Origin: Stutzerimonas degradans
GTDB taxonomy: Bacteria; Pseudomonadota; Gammaproteobacteria; Pseudomonadales; Pseudomonadaceae
Reading direction: 5' to 3'
NCBI RefSeq assembly: GCF_024448505.1
Contig: NZ_JAMOHV010000008.1
Location: 1 to 64,000 of the forward strand
DNA length: 64,000 bases
The notes beneath the pieces are model-generated. The model was not told the origin of the DNA. It did no database searches and was given only the letters and a program-made list of their open reading frames with translations. Each line of letters begins with the position of its first letter. The first letter of the stretch is position 1. This document shows, in pieces, positions 1-7,872 of the stretch. Position numbers and translations under genes: made by a program.

Positions 1-949
1 TCGGGCCGCCGAGCCGGTAATTCCAGCTCGCCCAGGCGCGCTTGCGACGCGGCAGCAGCCGGGTATCGGTATGCAACACTACGTCGTTGTCGGCGTAGCG
101 CAGCGCACCGAGCACGGCATGCTCGGTCGCGGTCGGTGCGCTGAGCAGGCGCAGGGCCTGATCGCTGTGGCAGGCGAACACCACCTTGTCGAAGCGCTCG
201 GCGCCGGCTCGGGTATGGATGGTCACACCCTGCGCATCACGCTGCACCGAGTCCACCGGGCAGTTGAGGCGTATGCGCTGGCTGAACGCGCGCGTCAGCG
301 GTTCGATGTAGGCACTCGAGCCGCCCTCGACCACGTACCACTGCGGGCGCCGGCTGACCGACAGCAGGCCGTGGTTCTTGAAGAAGCGCACGAAGAACTG
401 CAGCGGAAAGTCGAGCATGTCGTTCAGCGACATCGACCAGATCGCCGCGCCCATCGGCACGATGTAATGGTCGATGAAGCGCTGGCTGTAGCGCCCCAGC
501 CGCAGGTAATCGCCGAGGGTAACGTGGGGGGCGATGCGGCCGCTTTGGTAGTCGTCCAGCGCTTCGCGGTTGAAGCGCAGGATGTCGCGGATCATGCCCC
601 AGAACGGCGGCGAGAACAGGTTGCTGCGCTGGGCGAACAGGGTATTGAGGTCGTGGCCGTTGTACTCCAGGTCGCGCAGCGGATCGCATACCGAGAAGCT
701 CATCTCGGTCGGCTTGTACGCCACACCGAGCTGCTCCAGCAGGCGGATGAAGTTGGGATAGGTGCAGTCGTTGAAGACGATGAAGCCGGTGTCCACCGCG
801 TAGTCCTGGCCTTCCAGACGCACGTCGACGGTATGGGTGTGGCCACCGATCCAGCTGGCGGCCTCGAACACGCTGATGTCGTGCTGGCGGTTGAGCAGGT
901 GGGCGCAGGTCAGGCCAGCGATGCCGCTGCCGATGATGGCGATCTTCAT
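1..949 (-). CDS. NAD/FAD-binding oxidoreductase, COG2907 family (partial, runs off left edge)
   Basis: The reading frame starts at ATG 949 and runs leftwards past base 1, so the C-terminus is missing (about 316 codons present). The N-terminus has a Rossmann dinucleotide motif (IAIIGSGIAGLTCA) followed by FEAASWIGGHTHT, characteristic of the COG2907 amine-oxidase-like flavoproteins. These proteins usually lie beside DUF1365 and cyclopropane-fatty-acid-synthase-like methyltransferase genes and are thought to act on unsaturated or modified fatty acids; the exact reaction is unknown here. It lies 7 bp after the SDR gene and is the last visible member of the phrB operon. I expect DUF1365 and a Cfa-like gene further left (inference). 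Confidence 0.85.
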   Translation of the reverse strand, partial: MKIAIIGSGIAGLTCAHLLNRQHDISVFEAASWIGGHTHTVDVRLEGQDYAVDTGFIVFNDCTYPNFIRLLEQLGVAYKPTEMSFSVCDPLRDLEYNGHDLNTLFAQRSNLFSPPFWGMIRDILRFNREALDDYQSGRIAPHVTLGDYLRLGRYSQRFIDHYIVPMGAAIWSMSLNDMLDFPLQFFVRFFKNHGLLSVSRRPQWYVVEGGSSAYIEPLTRAFSQRIRLNCPVDSVQRDAQGVTIHTRAGAERFDKVVFACHSDQALRLLSAPTATEHAVLGALRYADNDVVLHTDTRLLPRRKRAWASWNYRLGGP

Positions 950-956
950 GATGGTC

Positions 957-1721
957 TTATCCGAGGTGGTCCGTGCGCGCCATGCGCTGGCCCAGGGCGT
1001 ACTGCAGGCGTGCGGGCAGGAGGGACAGCAGGCGCAGTCCGGCAATGAACGGCGCGGGGAACTGGATGTGCAGCGGCCGCTGCTCCAGCCGCTGCGCGAT
1101 GTAGCGCGCGGCCTTCTCCACCGGCCAGCGCAGCGGCATGGGAAAGTCGTTGCGGCGGGTCAGCGGCGTATCGACGAAGCCCGGGCTGACCAGCGTGACG
1201 TCGATGTGCTCGGCGGCCAGGTCCAGGCGCAGCGATTCGAGCAGGTAGCGCAGACCGGCCTTGGACGCGCCATAGGCGCCGGCGCGGGGCAGCGGCAGCC
1301 AGGTCACCGAACTGCCGACGCCGACCAACAACGGGCGCTCGCCGCGGCGCAGCAACGGCAACGCTGCCTCGATGCAGTAGCCGGGCGCGATCAGGTTGGC
1401 GCGCAGCACGCGCTCGAGCAGATCGGCCTGGAAATGCCGCACGTCGATGTACTCGCAGGTGCCGGCATTGAGGATCACGCTGTCCAGCGCGCCCCACTGC
1501 GCGTCGATCTCGGCGGCGATGGCGCGCACCTGCGTCGCGTCGGTCAGGTCGCCCGGCAGCACCAGCACCTGCTCGGGGTACTGCCGGTCAAGGGCATGCA
1601 GCGGCTCGCTGCTGCGCGCCGACAGCGCCAGCCGATGCCCCTGCGCCAGCAGCAGACACGCCAGCGCGTGACCGATGCCACTGCTCGCGCCAGTCAGCCA
1701 GATACGCCGCACGGTGCTCAC
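957..1721 (-). CDS. Short-chain dehydrogenase/reductase (SDR)
   Basis: Classical SDR of 254 residues. The N-terminal cofactor motif TGASSGIGHA, the NAG motif (ILNAGT) and the catalytic pair in GAYGASKAG (Y-x3-K) are all visible, so it should be an active NAD(P)-dependent oxidoreductase; the substrate is unknown. I chose GTG 1721 because it gives a 4-bp GTGA overlap with the stop of the SnoaL-like gene and puts the cofactor motif at residue 10. The open frame extends further upstream, but only as antisense of the preceding gene's frame. It sits in the photolyase operon, between the SnoaL-like protein and the COG2907 oxidoreductase, a gene set also seen in photo-oxidative stress loci of other proteobacteria. 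Confidence 0.88.
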   Translation of the reverse strand: MSTVRRIWLTGASSGIGHALACLLLAQGHRLALSARSSEPLHALDRQYPEQVLVLPGDLTDATQVRAIAAEIDAQWGALDSVILNAGTCEYIDVRHFQADLLERVLRANLIAPGYCIEAALPLLRRGERPLLVGVGSSVTWLPLPRAGAYGASKAGLRYLLESLRLDLAAEHIDVTLVSPGFVDTPLTRRNDFPMPLRWPVEKAARYIAQRLEQRPLHIQFPAPFIAGLRLLSLLPARLQYALGQRMARTDHLG

Positions 1722-2146
1722 GCCAGCCTCCGTTGCAGCCAGCGGATCGCCGTGCCGAGCAGCGGCACGTGCTCGTAGAGCAGGGCGCCTGCGTCGAAGA
1801 AGTCCCGGTGCCGCTCCACCTTGCCCTCGGCATTCCAGCGCAGCAGCGAGCAGCCTTCGAGGCTGATCAGGCGGCCGCGCTTGAGGCTGGGATGGCGGTA
1901 GCTCATCACCCAGCGCAGATAGCCTTCGCCGTCGCGCACGGGGTCGAAACCGATGAACTCGAAGTCTAACTGCTCGACATTGGCGTACAGCGCGGCGAAG
2001 TAGTCCTGCAGCGCGTCGAGACCGATGACTTCGTGCAGCGGATCGGTGAAGTGCACGTCGCTGGTGTACAGCTCGCCCAGACGATGCAGGTTCCCGGCAT
2101 CGAGACTGGCGAAACGGCGGGCGAAGTCGTGCAGGAAGTCGCTCAT
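1718..2146 (-). CDS. SnoaL/NTF2-like protein
   Basis: A 142-residue single-domain protein with the cone-shaped SnoaL/NTF2 pattern: an N-terminal helix (FLHDFARRFASLDAGNLHRL), then YTSDVHFTDPLHEVIG and a C-terminal sheet (VERHRDFFDAGALLYE). Members of this fold are small binding proteins or isomerases/cyclases; no catalytic assignment can be made. The gene overlaps phrB upstream by 4 bp and the SDR gene downstream by 4 bp, so it is almost certainly translationally coupled in the phrB operon. Families of this type commonly accompany photolyase and SDR genes in light- or singlet-oxygen-induced operons. Confidence 0.82.
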   Translation of the reverse strand: MSDFLHDFARRFASLDAGNLHRLGELYTSDVHFTDPLHEVIGLDALQDYFAALYANVEQLDFEFIGFDPVRDGEGYLRWVMSYRHPSLKRGRLISLEGCSLLRWNAEGKVERHRDFFDAGALLYEHVPLLGTAIRWLQRRLA

Positions 2147-3573
2147 GGCTGCACCTGCGGCAGATCGCGGAACGCCGCCAGTACCCGCGCGCGACTCTCA
2201 CCGAGATCGACGATCGGCGTCGGGTAGTTCACGGGGGCGAACAGCCCGCCGAGCGCGGACGGGTTGTGGATGTCGCGGCGGCTGAGCCCTTGCAGCTCGG
2301 GCAGCCAGTGCCGCAGGAAGCGGCCCTCGGGATCGAAGCGCTGCGACTGGCTGATCGGGTTGAACAGGCGGAAGTAGGGCACCGCGTCGGTGCCGGTGGA
2401 GGCGCTCCACTGCCAGCCGCCGTTGTTGGCGGCCAGATCGCCGTCGATCAGCTGGCGCATGAACCAGCGCTCGCCTTCACGCCAGTCGATCAGCAGGTTC
2501 TTGCTGAGAAACATCGCCGTGATCATGCGCAGGCGGTTGTGCATCCAGCCGGTTTCGCGCAGCTGGCGCATGGCCGCGTCGATGATGGGCAAGCCGGTGC
2601 GGCCTTCCTGCCAGGCGGCGAGGTCATCCGGGGCGTGGCGCCACGGCAGTGCCTCGGTTTCGGCGCGGAAGGCGCGATGCATCGAGACGCGCGGATAGCC
2701 GACCAGGATGTGCGTATAGAACTCACGCCAGAGCAGTTCGTTGATCCAGGCGACGGCGCCGCTGCTACCGCTGTCGAGTTCGCCACGGTTGCCGGCGAGC
2801 GCGGCGTGCAGGCACTGGCGGATCGAGATCACGCCGGCGGCAAGGTACGGCGACAGCTGGCTGGTGCCAGGCTCGGCGGGCAGGTCGCGGCGCTGCTGGT
2901 AATCGTCCAGCGCCTCGTCGACGAAGACCGTCAGGCGCTGGTAGGCGTGCGCTTCCCCAGCTGGCCAGAGCGCCTGCAGTGTGCTGGCGGGCGCGGCGAA
3001 GCTCGGCACCGCCGTCGGTAATGGATCGCTCGCTATGTCTAGCGGCGCCTGAGGCGCGAGCGGCGGCAGGCACCGCGGTAGCGACAGTTGCAGGCGCGCC
3101 AGGCAACTCTTGCGGAACTGGCCGAACACCTTGAAGTAGCCGCCGCTCTGGGTCAGCAGCGTGCCCGGGGCGAACAGCAGACGGTCGAGATAGCGCTGCG
3201 TGATGATGCCGTCCTGACGCAAGGCATCGCTCACCGCGTGGTCGCGGCGCTGCTCGTCGACGCCGTAATCGTCATTGAAATGCACAGCGCGCACGGCATG
3301 CTCGTGGCAGACCTGGCGCAGCGCCGCGGGGACCGTTTGCCAGTCATCGGCGTGGCGAATCAGCAGCGGCACGTTGAGGCGGCGCAACTCCGTGGCCAGC
3401 TCGGCAAGGTTGCGCAGCCAGAAGTCCACCTTGCACGGCGCATCGTCGTGGATGCGCCACTGACCGGGCGTGAGCAGGAACAGCGCGATCGTCGGCCCGG
3501 CAGCCATGGCGGCGCTCAGGGCGGTGTTGTCGCTTACGCGCAGGTCGCGACGTAGCCAGATCAACTGAGTCAT
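2143..3573 (-). CDS. phrB: Deoxyribodipyrimidine photo-lyase (CPD photolyase)
   Basis: Repairs UV-induced cyclobutane pyrimidine dimers using blue light and FADH-, with a second antenna chromophore. The 476-residue length is normal for class I bacterial enzymes. The N-terminal alpha/beta antenna domain starts LIWLRRDLRVSDNTAL. The C-terminal FAD-binding domain shows ELLWREFYTHIL, the MHNRLRMITAMFLSKNLL segment holding the conserved Asn that contacts flavin, and the GWQWSASTGTDAVPYFR signature. It overlaps the upstream LitR-like gene by 4 bp (ATGA) and the downstream SnoaL-like gene by 4 bp. Regulator and photolyase therefore share a message, and the operon starts from the TGTACA-containing promoter near 5519-5546. 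Confidence 0.97.
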   Translation of the reverse strand: MTQLIWLRRDLRVSDNTALSAAMAAGPTIALFLLTPGQWRIHDDAPCKVDFWLRNLAELATELRRLNVPLLIRHADDWQTVPAALRQVCHEHAVRAVHFNDDYGVDEQRRDHAVSDALRQDGIITQRYLDRLLFAPGTLLTQSGGYFKVFGQFRKSCLARLQLSLPRCLPPLAPQAPLDIASDPLPTAVPSFAAPASTLQALWPAGEAHAYQRLTVFVDEALDDYQQRRDLPAEPGTSQLSPYLAAGVISIRQCLHAALAGNRGELDSGSSGAVAWINELLWREFYTHILVGYPRVSMHRAFRAETEALPWRHAPDDLAAWQEGRTGLPIIDAAMRQLRETGWMHNRLRMITAMFLSKNLLIDWREGERWFMRQLIDGDLAANNGGWQWSASTGTDAVPYFRLFNPISQSQRFDPEGRFLRHWLPELQGLSRRDIHNPSALGGLFAPVNYPTPIVDLGESRARVLAAFRDLPQVQP

Positions 3574-4508
3574 GCGTGGCTCTCCGTGACGTCAGGCAGC
3601 AGCCCGCCTGCCTGCAGCTGTTGCAGTGCCGCCAGTGGATCGCCAGCCAAACGCAGGCCCGGCTGCTGGGTCAGGGCATCGCCGTGGATATGCACGGCGG
3701 GACCGGCGAGCAGCAGTGGCAGCTCATGCTGCGTGAGCAGGCGCGGCAACTGGCGCTGCAGGCAATCGGCATCCAGGCTGTGCCCGGCATGCAGCAGCAG
3801 GGCGCGCGGGGAGATGCGCTCCAGCGCGAGGCTGAGTTCGGCCAACGGCACCTTCCACTCGACCAGCTCCACCGGGCAGCCGCTACTGGACACCAGCCAG
3901 GCGGTCAGCCACAGCCCGGCGTCGAACGGTTCATCACCGAGCGTCGCCAGCAGCAGCGGGGCGCCGGCGTACTGGCGATTGTCGAAATAGATGCGGGTGG
4001 CCAGTTTGCTGCGCAGCCAGCTATCGAACAGCGCGCGTTCTAGTGCGGCACCGAACTGGCCGTGCCAGCGTTGGGTCAGCCGCGCCTGCAGCGGCAGCAG
4101 CAGATGCTGGCAGAGCGTGAGCGGCGGATAGACCGTCAGCGCGCGGTTGAAGGCGTCGTCGAGTTGCCGTTCGTTGAGTCGCTCGACGGCTGCCAGCAAC
4201 TCGTCCTGCAGCGTCACCCAGAGGTTCTGCTCGACCGGAGCGGACGCGCGGCCGGCGGTCAGCAGCTGTTTGATCTGGCTGACGGCCACGCCACGGTCGA
4301 GCCAGGTGAGGATGTCGCGAATGCGTTGGACATGGCCGTCGTCGTACAGCCGGTGCCCCTTGGCGGTGCGTCGCGGCACGATCAGCCCGTAGCGGCGCTC
4401 CCAGGCGCGCAGCGTCACGGGGTTCACCCCGGTCAGCCGGGCAACGTCGCGGATCGGCCGCCAGCCGGGTTCGAGGTCGGCCGGAGTGTTGTCGAACGCA
4501 TCGCTCAT
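3570..4508 (-). CDS. MerR-family regulator, class II LitR/CarH-like (copy 1)
   Basis: A 312-residue regulator. Residues 16-83 form a MerR winged helix (VNPVTLRAWERRYGL, then KGHRLYDD) almost identical in plan to copy 2 at 16427. The C-terminal half resembles the helical-bundle plus cobalamin-binding module of CarH/LitR, but the B12 residues are gone. The E-x-H-x2-G position reads E193-P-F195-D-A-G198, with Phe for the axial His, and the W-x9-E-H motif is not present (W148, then E157-R158). This matches the class II LitR type, which does not itself bind B12 and in P. putida works with a short LOV protein. It starts 2 bp after the DUF523/DUF1722 stop and overlaps phrB, so it probably autoregulates its own operon. 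Confidence 0.88.
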   Translation of the reverse strand: MSDAFDNTPADLEPGWRPIRDVARLTGVNPVTLRAWERRYGLIVPRRTAKGHRLYDDGHVQRIRDILTWLDRGVAVSQIKQLLTAGRASAPVEQNLWVTLQDELLAAVERLNERQLDDAFNRALTVYPPLTLCQHLLLPLQARLTQRWHGQFGAALERALFDSWLRSKLATRIYFDNRQYAGAPLLLATLGDEPFDAGLWLTAWLVSSSGCPVELVEWKVPLAELSLALERISPRALLLHAGHSLDADCLQRQLPRLLTQHELPLLLAGPAVHIHGDALTQQPGLRLAGDPLAALQQLQAGGLLPDVTESHA

Positions 4509-4510
4509 GA

Positions 4511-5470
4511 TCAGATTCCGTTACGCAGGCTGAGGTCTTCCGGGTGCGGCTGCAGGTAGGCCTGGCGCTCGATGTAGTGGTGCGGGTGGCGGCGGAAGTG
4601 GTGCTTGAGCAGTGTCAGCGGCACCACCAGCGGGACGATGCCGGCGCGGTATTGGTCGATCAGCCGGCGCATCTCGCGGCGATCCTCCGACGCGAGCGCG
4701 TTCTTCAGATAACCGCTCAGGTGCTGCAGCACGTTGCTGTGGGTGCCGCGCGTGGCCGGACGCTTGAGCGCCTGCATGAACTGGCTGAAATAGCCCGGCG
4801 CGAACTCGTGCACCGAGCAGTCACGCAGGTTCGCCACCATCCGCCCCAGCGCGCGGTACTGCTGCGGGTGCGCAGCCATCAGCTGGTACTTGTAGCGTGA
4901 GTGGAAATCGACGATGGCCTTGCGCGTCAGGCCGGTCTGCACCAGACGCTGCCATTGCGCATAGGCGTAGACGCGGGTGAGGAAGTTCTCGTGCAGCACC
5001 GGGTCGTTCAGGCGGCCGTCTTCCTCGACCGGCAGGTCGGGCCGCGCCTCCATCAGCGCGCGGGCGAAGATGCCGCTGCCGCCGCCGGGGACGGTGTGGC
5101 CGTTGTCGCGATAGACCTTGACGCGCTCCATGCCGCAGGACGGCGACTTCTGCATGAGGATGTAGCCGCTGATATCGTCCAGCTGCGTCGCCATTTGCCG
5201 GCCGTAGGCGGCCAATGCGTCGGTGACGTCCAGCTCGCTGCGCACGGTGCCGCGGGCCCGGGGATTATCCGGCTCGCCGACCAGGCGGATCGGTTCGCGC
5301 GGTGTGCCGAGGCCGATGGCGACCTCCGGGCACAGCGGGACGAACTCGACATGCCGGGCCAGCACGTCGCTGCACAGCGACGATTGCTTGTGGCCGCCGT
5401 TGAAGCGCACCGGATTACCGAGCAAGCAGGCACTGATGCCGATCTTGGGCGTGGCGACGGAGCTGAGCAT
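4511..5470 (-). CDS. DUF523 and DUF1722 protein (YbgA-like C-terminus)
   Basis: A 319-residue two-domain protein. The N-terminal DUF523 part starts IGISACLLGNPVRFNGGHK and contains CPEVAIGLGTPREPIRL and the SPSCG motif, with conserved cysteines. The C-terminal DUF1722/YbgA part (from about residue 190) contains VDFHSRYKYQLMAHP-type sequence. The function is unknown, but the family is repeatedly found next to photolyase genes, and E. coli ybgA is adjacent to phrB. I chose ATG 5470: a GAGG ribosome site lies 7 bases upstream. The longer TTG start at 5509 would put TGTACA operators inside the gene. It is the first gene of the phrB operon. Confidence 0.9.
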   Translation of the reverse strand: MLSSVATPKIGISACLLGNPVRFNGGHKQSSLCSDVLARHVEFVPLCPEVAIGLGTPREPIRLVGEPDNPRARGTVRSELDVTDALAAYGRQMATQLDDISGYILMQKSPSCGMERVKVYRDNGHTVPGGGSGIFARALMEARPDLPVEEDGRLNDPVLHENFLTRVYAYAQWQRLVQTGLTRKAIVDFHSRYKYQLMAAHPQQYRALGRMVANLRDCSVHEFAPGYFSQFMQALKRPATRGTHSNVLQHLSGYLKNALASEDRREMRRLIDQYRAGIVPLVVPLTLLKHHFRRHPHHYIERQAYLQPHPEDLSLRNGI

Positions 5471-5483
5471 GGGATGACCTCGT

Positions 5484-5580
5484 CTTGTACAAGCGGTGGT
5501 TCTGTACAACCTGAGGTCATCATAGATATTGAGTTGTACAAGTCAAGCGATCTTGTATAAGTAATTGCAAGCTGTGTATA
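5484..5580. promoter_or_regulatory. Operator cluster A: five TGTACA/TGTATA palindromes
   Basis: Five related sites lie in one 97-bp stretch: TGTACA at 5486-5491 (inside the 10-bp palindrome CTTGTACAAG), 5503-5508 and 5535-5540, then TGTATA at 5554-5559 and 5575-5580. Start-to-start spacings are 17, 32, 19 and 21 bp. They lie between the TIGR02450 gene and the DUF523/DUF1722 gene. TTGTACA-like repeats are the type of site bound by LitR/CarH MerR regulators (established knowledge); binding by the two copies here is inference. Confidence 0.75.
5519..5546 (-). promoter_or_regulatory. Candidate promoter of the phrB operon, operator in its spacer
   Basis: On the minus strand a -35-like TTGACT (5546-5541) is followed by a 16-bp spacer and a -10-like TATGAT (5524-5519). 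The TGTACA site at 5535-5540 lies directly against the -35 element, inside the spacer, where MerR-family proteins typically bind. Two more TGTACA sites lie between the predicted start of transcription and the DUF523/DUF1722 start codon, suiting repression in the dark. The promoter hexamers are read by eye. Confidence 0.6.
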
Positions 5581-5603
5581 GGTTTGGCGCAGGCCGGCGG
5601 CGC

Positions 5604-5819
5604 TCAATGCCAGCCCATGCGCCAGCTCAGGTCGTCGCGCAGCTGGCGCCAGTCGATCCATTCGCTGCGCAGGCTGTACACCGCCTGCAGCTCGACCTGC
5701 TGCAGCACGCCGGCGTCGTCGTACTGCAGATCGATGACGAGGAAGTGCTTTTCGCGGTTGCGCGGCTCGCAGGCCGTCCACTTGGACAGCCTGAGCTTGG
5801 TTGGATTGAAGCGGTTCAC
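5604..5819 (-). CDS. Small Trp-rich protein, TIGR02450 family
   Basis: A 71-residue protein with the family core NPTKLRLSKWTACEPRNREK followed by HFLVIDLQYD and a Trp-rich tail (EWIDWRQLRDDLSWRMGW). The function is unknown. I chose GTG 5819, which gives a 4-bp GTGA overlap with the upstream flavoprotein gene and puts the conserved NPTKL motif near the N-terminus; the longer open frame has low-complexity antisense-like sequence. The gene ends just before operator cluster A and is co-transcribed with the flavoprotein gene, so it probably belongs to the same light-controlled set. Confidence 0.85.
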   Translation of the reverse strand: MNRFNPTKLRLSKWTACEPRNREKHFLVIDLQYDDAGVLQQVELQAVYSLRSEWIDWRQLRDDLSWRMGWH

Positions 5820-6763
5820 AGGCTGGCCAGCAGCAACTGTGCGGCGCGTGCTCCGCTGCGCCAGGCGCCTTCGACCGTGCCGTCCAGGCACCAGTCGCCA
5901 CAGGCGAACAGGCCTTGCTGCTGGTCGCCCAGTGCACCCCAGTCAGTTCGCCGGGCTGGGTAGGCGTACAGCCAGCGGTGGGCGAGGGCGAATTGGGCTG
6001 GGGGCAAGCGCCGGCCCAAGCGCTCGGCGAAGGCGTGGGCGAGGCGGTCGATAACGGCTTCTTTCGGCAGGTCCAGGTGCTGGCGCGTCCAGTCGGCGGT
6101 CGCGTGCAGCACCCAGCTGTCGAGCCGGTTGTCGCGGCCTGGCTTGGCACTGTCGTGCGTTGCCTGTTGGAGGATTTCATCGTCGAACCGGAGGCTGTGT
6201 TGCGCACCAGGCTGTGCCTCGGCAAAGCCGAGCGCCACCGCCCACACCGGCTCCATGACGACGCTGGCGGCGCGCGCGGCGAGCGCAGGCGCCGCGGTCA
6301 GCAGCACGCCGGCCTGCGGTGCCGGTAGCGCGACGATGACGTGGCTGAACGGCCCATGGCTGGCGCCGGCGGTATCAAGCAGCTGCCAGTGGCGTTCGCC
6401 GCGAAACACTTCGCTGATCCGGCAGGAGAAGGTGGTCGGCAGGTCGCCGAGCAAAGCGCGGCTGATCGCGCTCATGCGCGGCGTGCCTACCCAGTACGGT
6501 TGCGGGCCGTCGATGGCAGTCCAGGCGGCACAGCTTCCGGCGGAGGCCCAATCAGCGAGCGCCGTAAGAAACGCAGGGTCCTGCGCGAGGAATCCAGGCG
6601 CGCCGAGGTCCAGTGCACCGATCTCGCTGCGTTTGCTGGAGATGCGGCCGCCGCTGCCGCGGCTTTTGTCGAACAGCTGTACAGGCAGGCCGGCCTGTTG
6701 CAGCGCATGGGCTGCCGAAAGGCCAGCCATGCCGGCACCGATGATGGCGATCGTCTGAGTCAT
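5816..6763 (-). CDS. FAD-dependent oxidoreductase, renalase-like (COG3380)
   Basis: A 315-residue flavoprotein with an N-terminal FAD Rossmann motif (IAIIGAGMAGLSAAHAL) followed by LFDKSRGSGGRISSKR, a hallmark of the renalase-like amine-oxidase family. A C-terminal FAD contact (LFACGDWCLDGTVEGAWRSG) is also visible. Bacterial renalases oxidise aberrant dihydronicotinamides; whether this one does is not shown by the sequence. It is transcribed leftwards from the divergent region at 6764-6885, which carries TGTATA/CGTACA sites, and overlaps the TIGR02450 gene by 4 bp. Its orthologues in Pseudomonas sit in the same phrB-hemH neighbourhood. Confidence 0.88.
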   Translation of the reverse strand: MTQTIAIIGAGMAGLSAAHALQQAGLPVQLFDKSRGSGGRISSKRSEIGALDLGAPGFLAQDPAFLTALADWASAGSCAAWTAIDGPQPYWVGTPRMSAISRALLGDLPTTFSCRISEVFRGERHWQLLDTAGASHGPFSHVIVALPAPQAGVLLTAAPALAARAASVVMEPVWAVALGFAEAQPGAQHSLRFDDEILQQATHDSAKPGRDNRLDSWVLHATADWTRQHLDLPKEAVIDRLAHAFAERLGRRLPPAQFALAHRWLYAYPARRTDWGALGDQQQGLFACGDWCLDGTVEGAWRSGARAAQLLLASL

Positions 6764-6809
6764 CGTTCACCTCCAGTTGGAGATGGGCAGGCTACGTGAG
6801 TGCAAAAAC

Positions 6810-6843
6810 TTATACAATAAATTCATCGCGTACAGGTGTATGC
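6810..6843. promoter_or_regulatory. Operator cluster B between renalase-like and TIGR01777 genes
   Basis: This AT-rich island in a divergent intergenic region holds TATACA (6811-6816, TGTATA on the other strand), CGTACA (6829-6834) and TGTATG (6837-6842). The first two start 18 bp apart, the same spacing as pairs in cluster C. The sites are poorer matches to TGTACA than those in cluster A. It could control the flavoprotein unit to the left and the TIGR01777-hemH unit to the right. Confidence 0.5.
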
Positions 6844-6885
6844 TGAGATCAGCGAACAATCCGCACGTGCTACGAGGAGACCCGC

Positions 6886-7812
6886 ATGAACATCCTGCTC
6901 ACTGGCGGTACCGGCTTGATCGGTCGGGCACTGTGTCGGCACTGGACCGCGCAGGGACACAATCTCTGGGTCTGGAGCCGCACTCCGCAGCGTGTCGCGC
7001 AGCTGTGCGGGGCGCAGGTTCGCGGTGTCGGCGAGCTGAGCGAACTCGACGCTCAGACACTGGATGCGGTGGTCAACCTGGCCGGCGCGCCCATTGCCGA
7101 CCGACCCTGGAGCAAGGCGCGCCGCGCACTGTTGTGGCAAAGCCGGGTGCGCCTAACCGAACAACTGGTGGCCTGGCTGGGGCAGCGCGAGCAGAAGCCG
7201 CAGGTACTGATCTCCGGTTCGGCGGTCGGCTGGTATGGCGATGGCGGTGAGCACAGCCTGACCGAAGACAGCCAGGTGGTTACCGGCGACTTCGCCAGCC
7301 AGCTCTGCGGCGCCTGGGAAGAAACCGCGCGCGAGGCCGAGGCGCTCGGCATTCGCGTGGTGTTGGTACGCACCGGACTGGTGCTGGCCGCCGACGGCGG
7401 GTTCCTGCAGCGGCTGTTGCCGCCGTTCCGTCTGGGGCTGGGTGGGCGCATCGGCAGTGGCCGGCAGTGGATGCCCTGGATTCATCTCGATGACGAAATC
7501 GGCCTGATAGATTTTCTTCTGCACCAGCCACAGGCGCGCGGCCCCTACAATGCCTGCGCGCCACAGCCGGTGCGTAATGCCGATTTCGCCCGCGCCCTGG
7601 GCCGGGTACTGCATCGTCCGGCGCTGCTGCCGGTGCCGGCGTCGGTGCTCAAGCTGAGCCTTGGCGAGTTGTCCGGTCTGCTGCTTGGCGGTCAGCGGGC
7701 GTTGCCGGCGCGGGCGCAGGCGGAGGGCTTCGTCTTTCACTTCGACAGCCTCGATACCGCGCTGGCTGACCTGTTGACGCAGCCCGGCTCCCAGCGCCTG
7801 CGCCATGTGTGA
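6886..7812 (+). CDS. TIGR01777 family NAD-dependent epimerase-like protein (YfcH-like)
   Basis: A 308-residue protein of the extended SDR fold. The N-terminal motif ILLTGGTGLIGRALC, ISGSAVGWYGD in the active-site strand, and the family-specific GSGRQWMPWIHLDDEIG are present. The C-terminal DUF1731-like part follows PLLPVPASVLKLSLGE. The substrate is not known. A strong AGGAG ribosome site precedes ATG 6886. The gene is followed 60 bp later by hemH and lies downstream of operator cluster B, so the two probably form one unit. The phrB-hemH spacing with this family between them is conserved in Pseudomonas. Confidence 0.9.
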   Translation: MNILLTGGTGLIGRALCRHWTAQGHNLWVWSRTPQRVAQLCGAQVRGVGELSELDAQTLDAVVNLAGAPIADRPWSKARRALLWQSRVRLTEQLVAWLGQREQKPQVLISGSAVGWYGDGGEHSLTEDSQVVTGDFASQLCGAWEETAREAEALGIRVVLVRTGLVLAADGGFLQRLLPPFRLGLGGRIGSGRQWMPWIHLDDEIGLIDFLLHQPQARGPYNACAPQPVRNADFARALGRVLHRPALLPVPASVLKLSLGELSGLLLGGQRALPARAQAEGFVFHFDSLDTALADLLTQPGSQRLRHV

Positions 7813-7872
7813 AAATACCGCGCCGCGTGCAGCACGGCGGCGCGCCCCCCAAACCGTAGTCAGGAATGTTGC

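Noticed and set aside
71..1048. Long rightward open frames opposite the leftward genes of the first 5 kb, such as 71-1048 and 837-1778.
   Set aside because: They are antisense frames of high-GC genes with low-complexity Ala/Arg/Gln-rich products and no recognisable domain.
5471..5509. TTG start at 5509 for the DUF523/DUF1722 gene.
   Set aside because: It would place two TGTACA operators in the coding region. ATG 5470 has a GAGG ribosome site and the family N-terminus.
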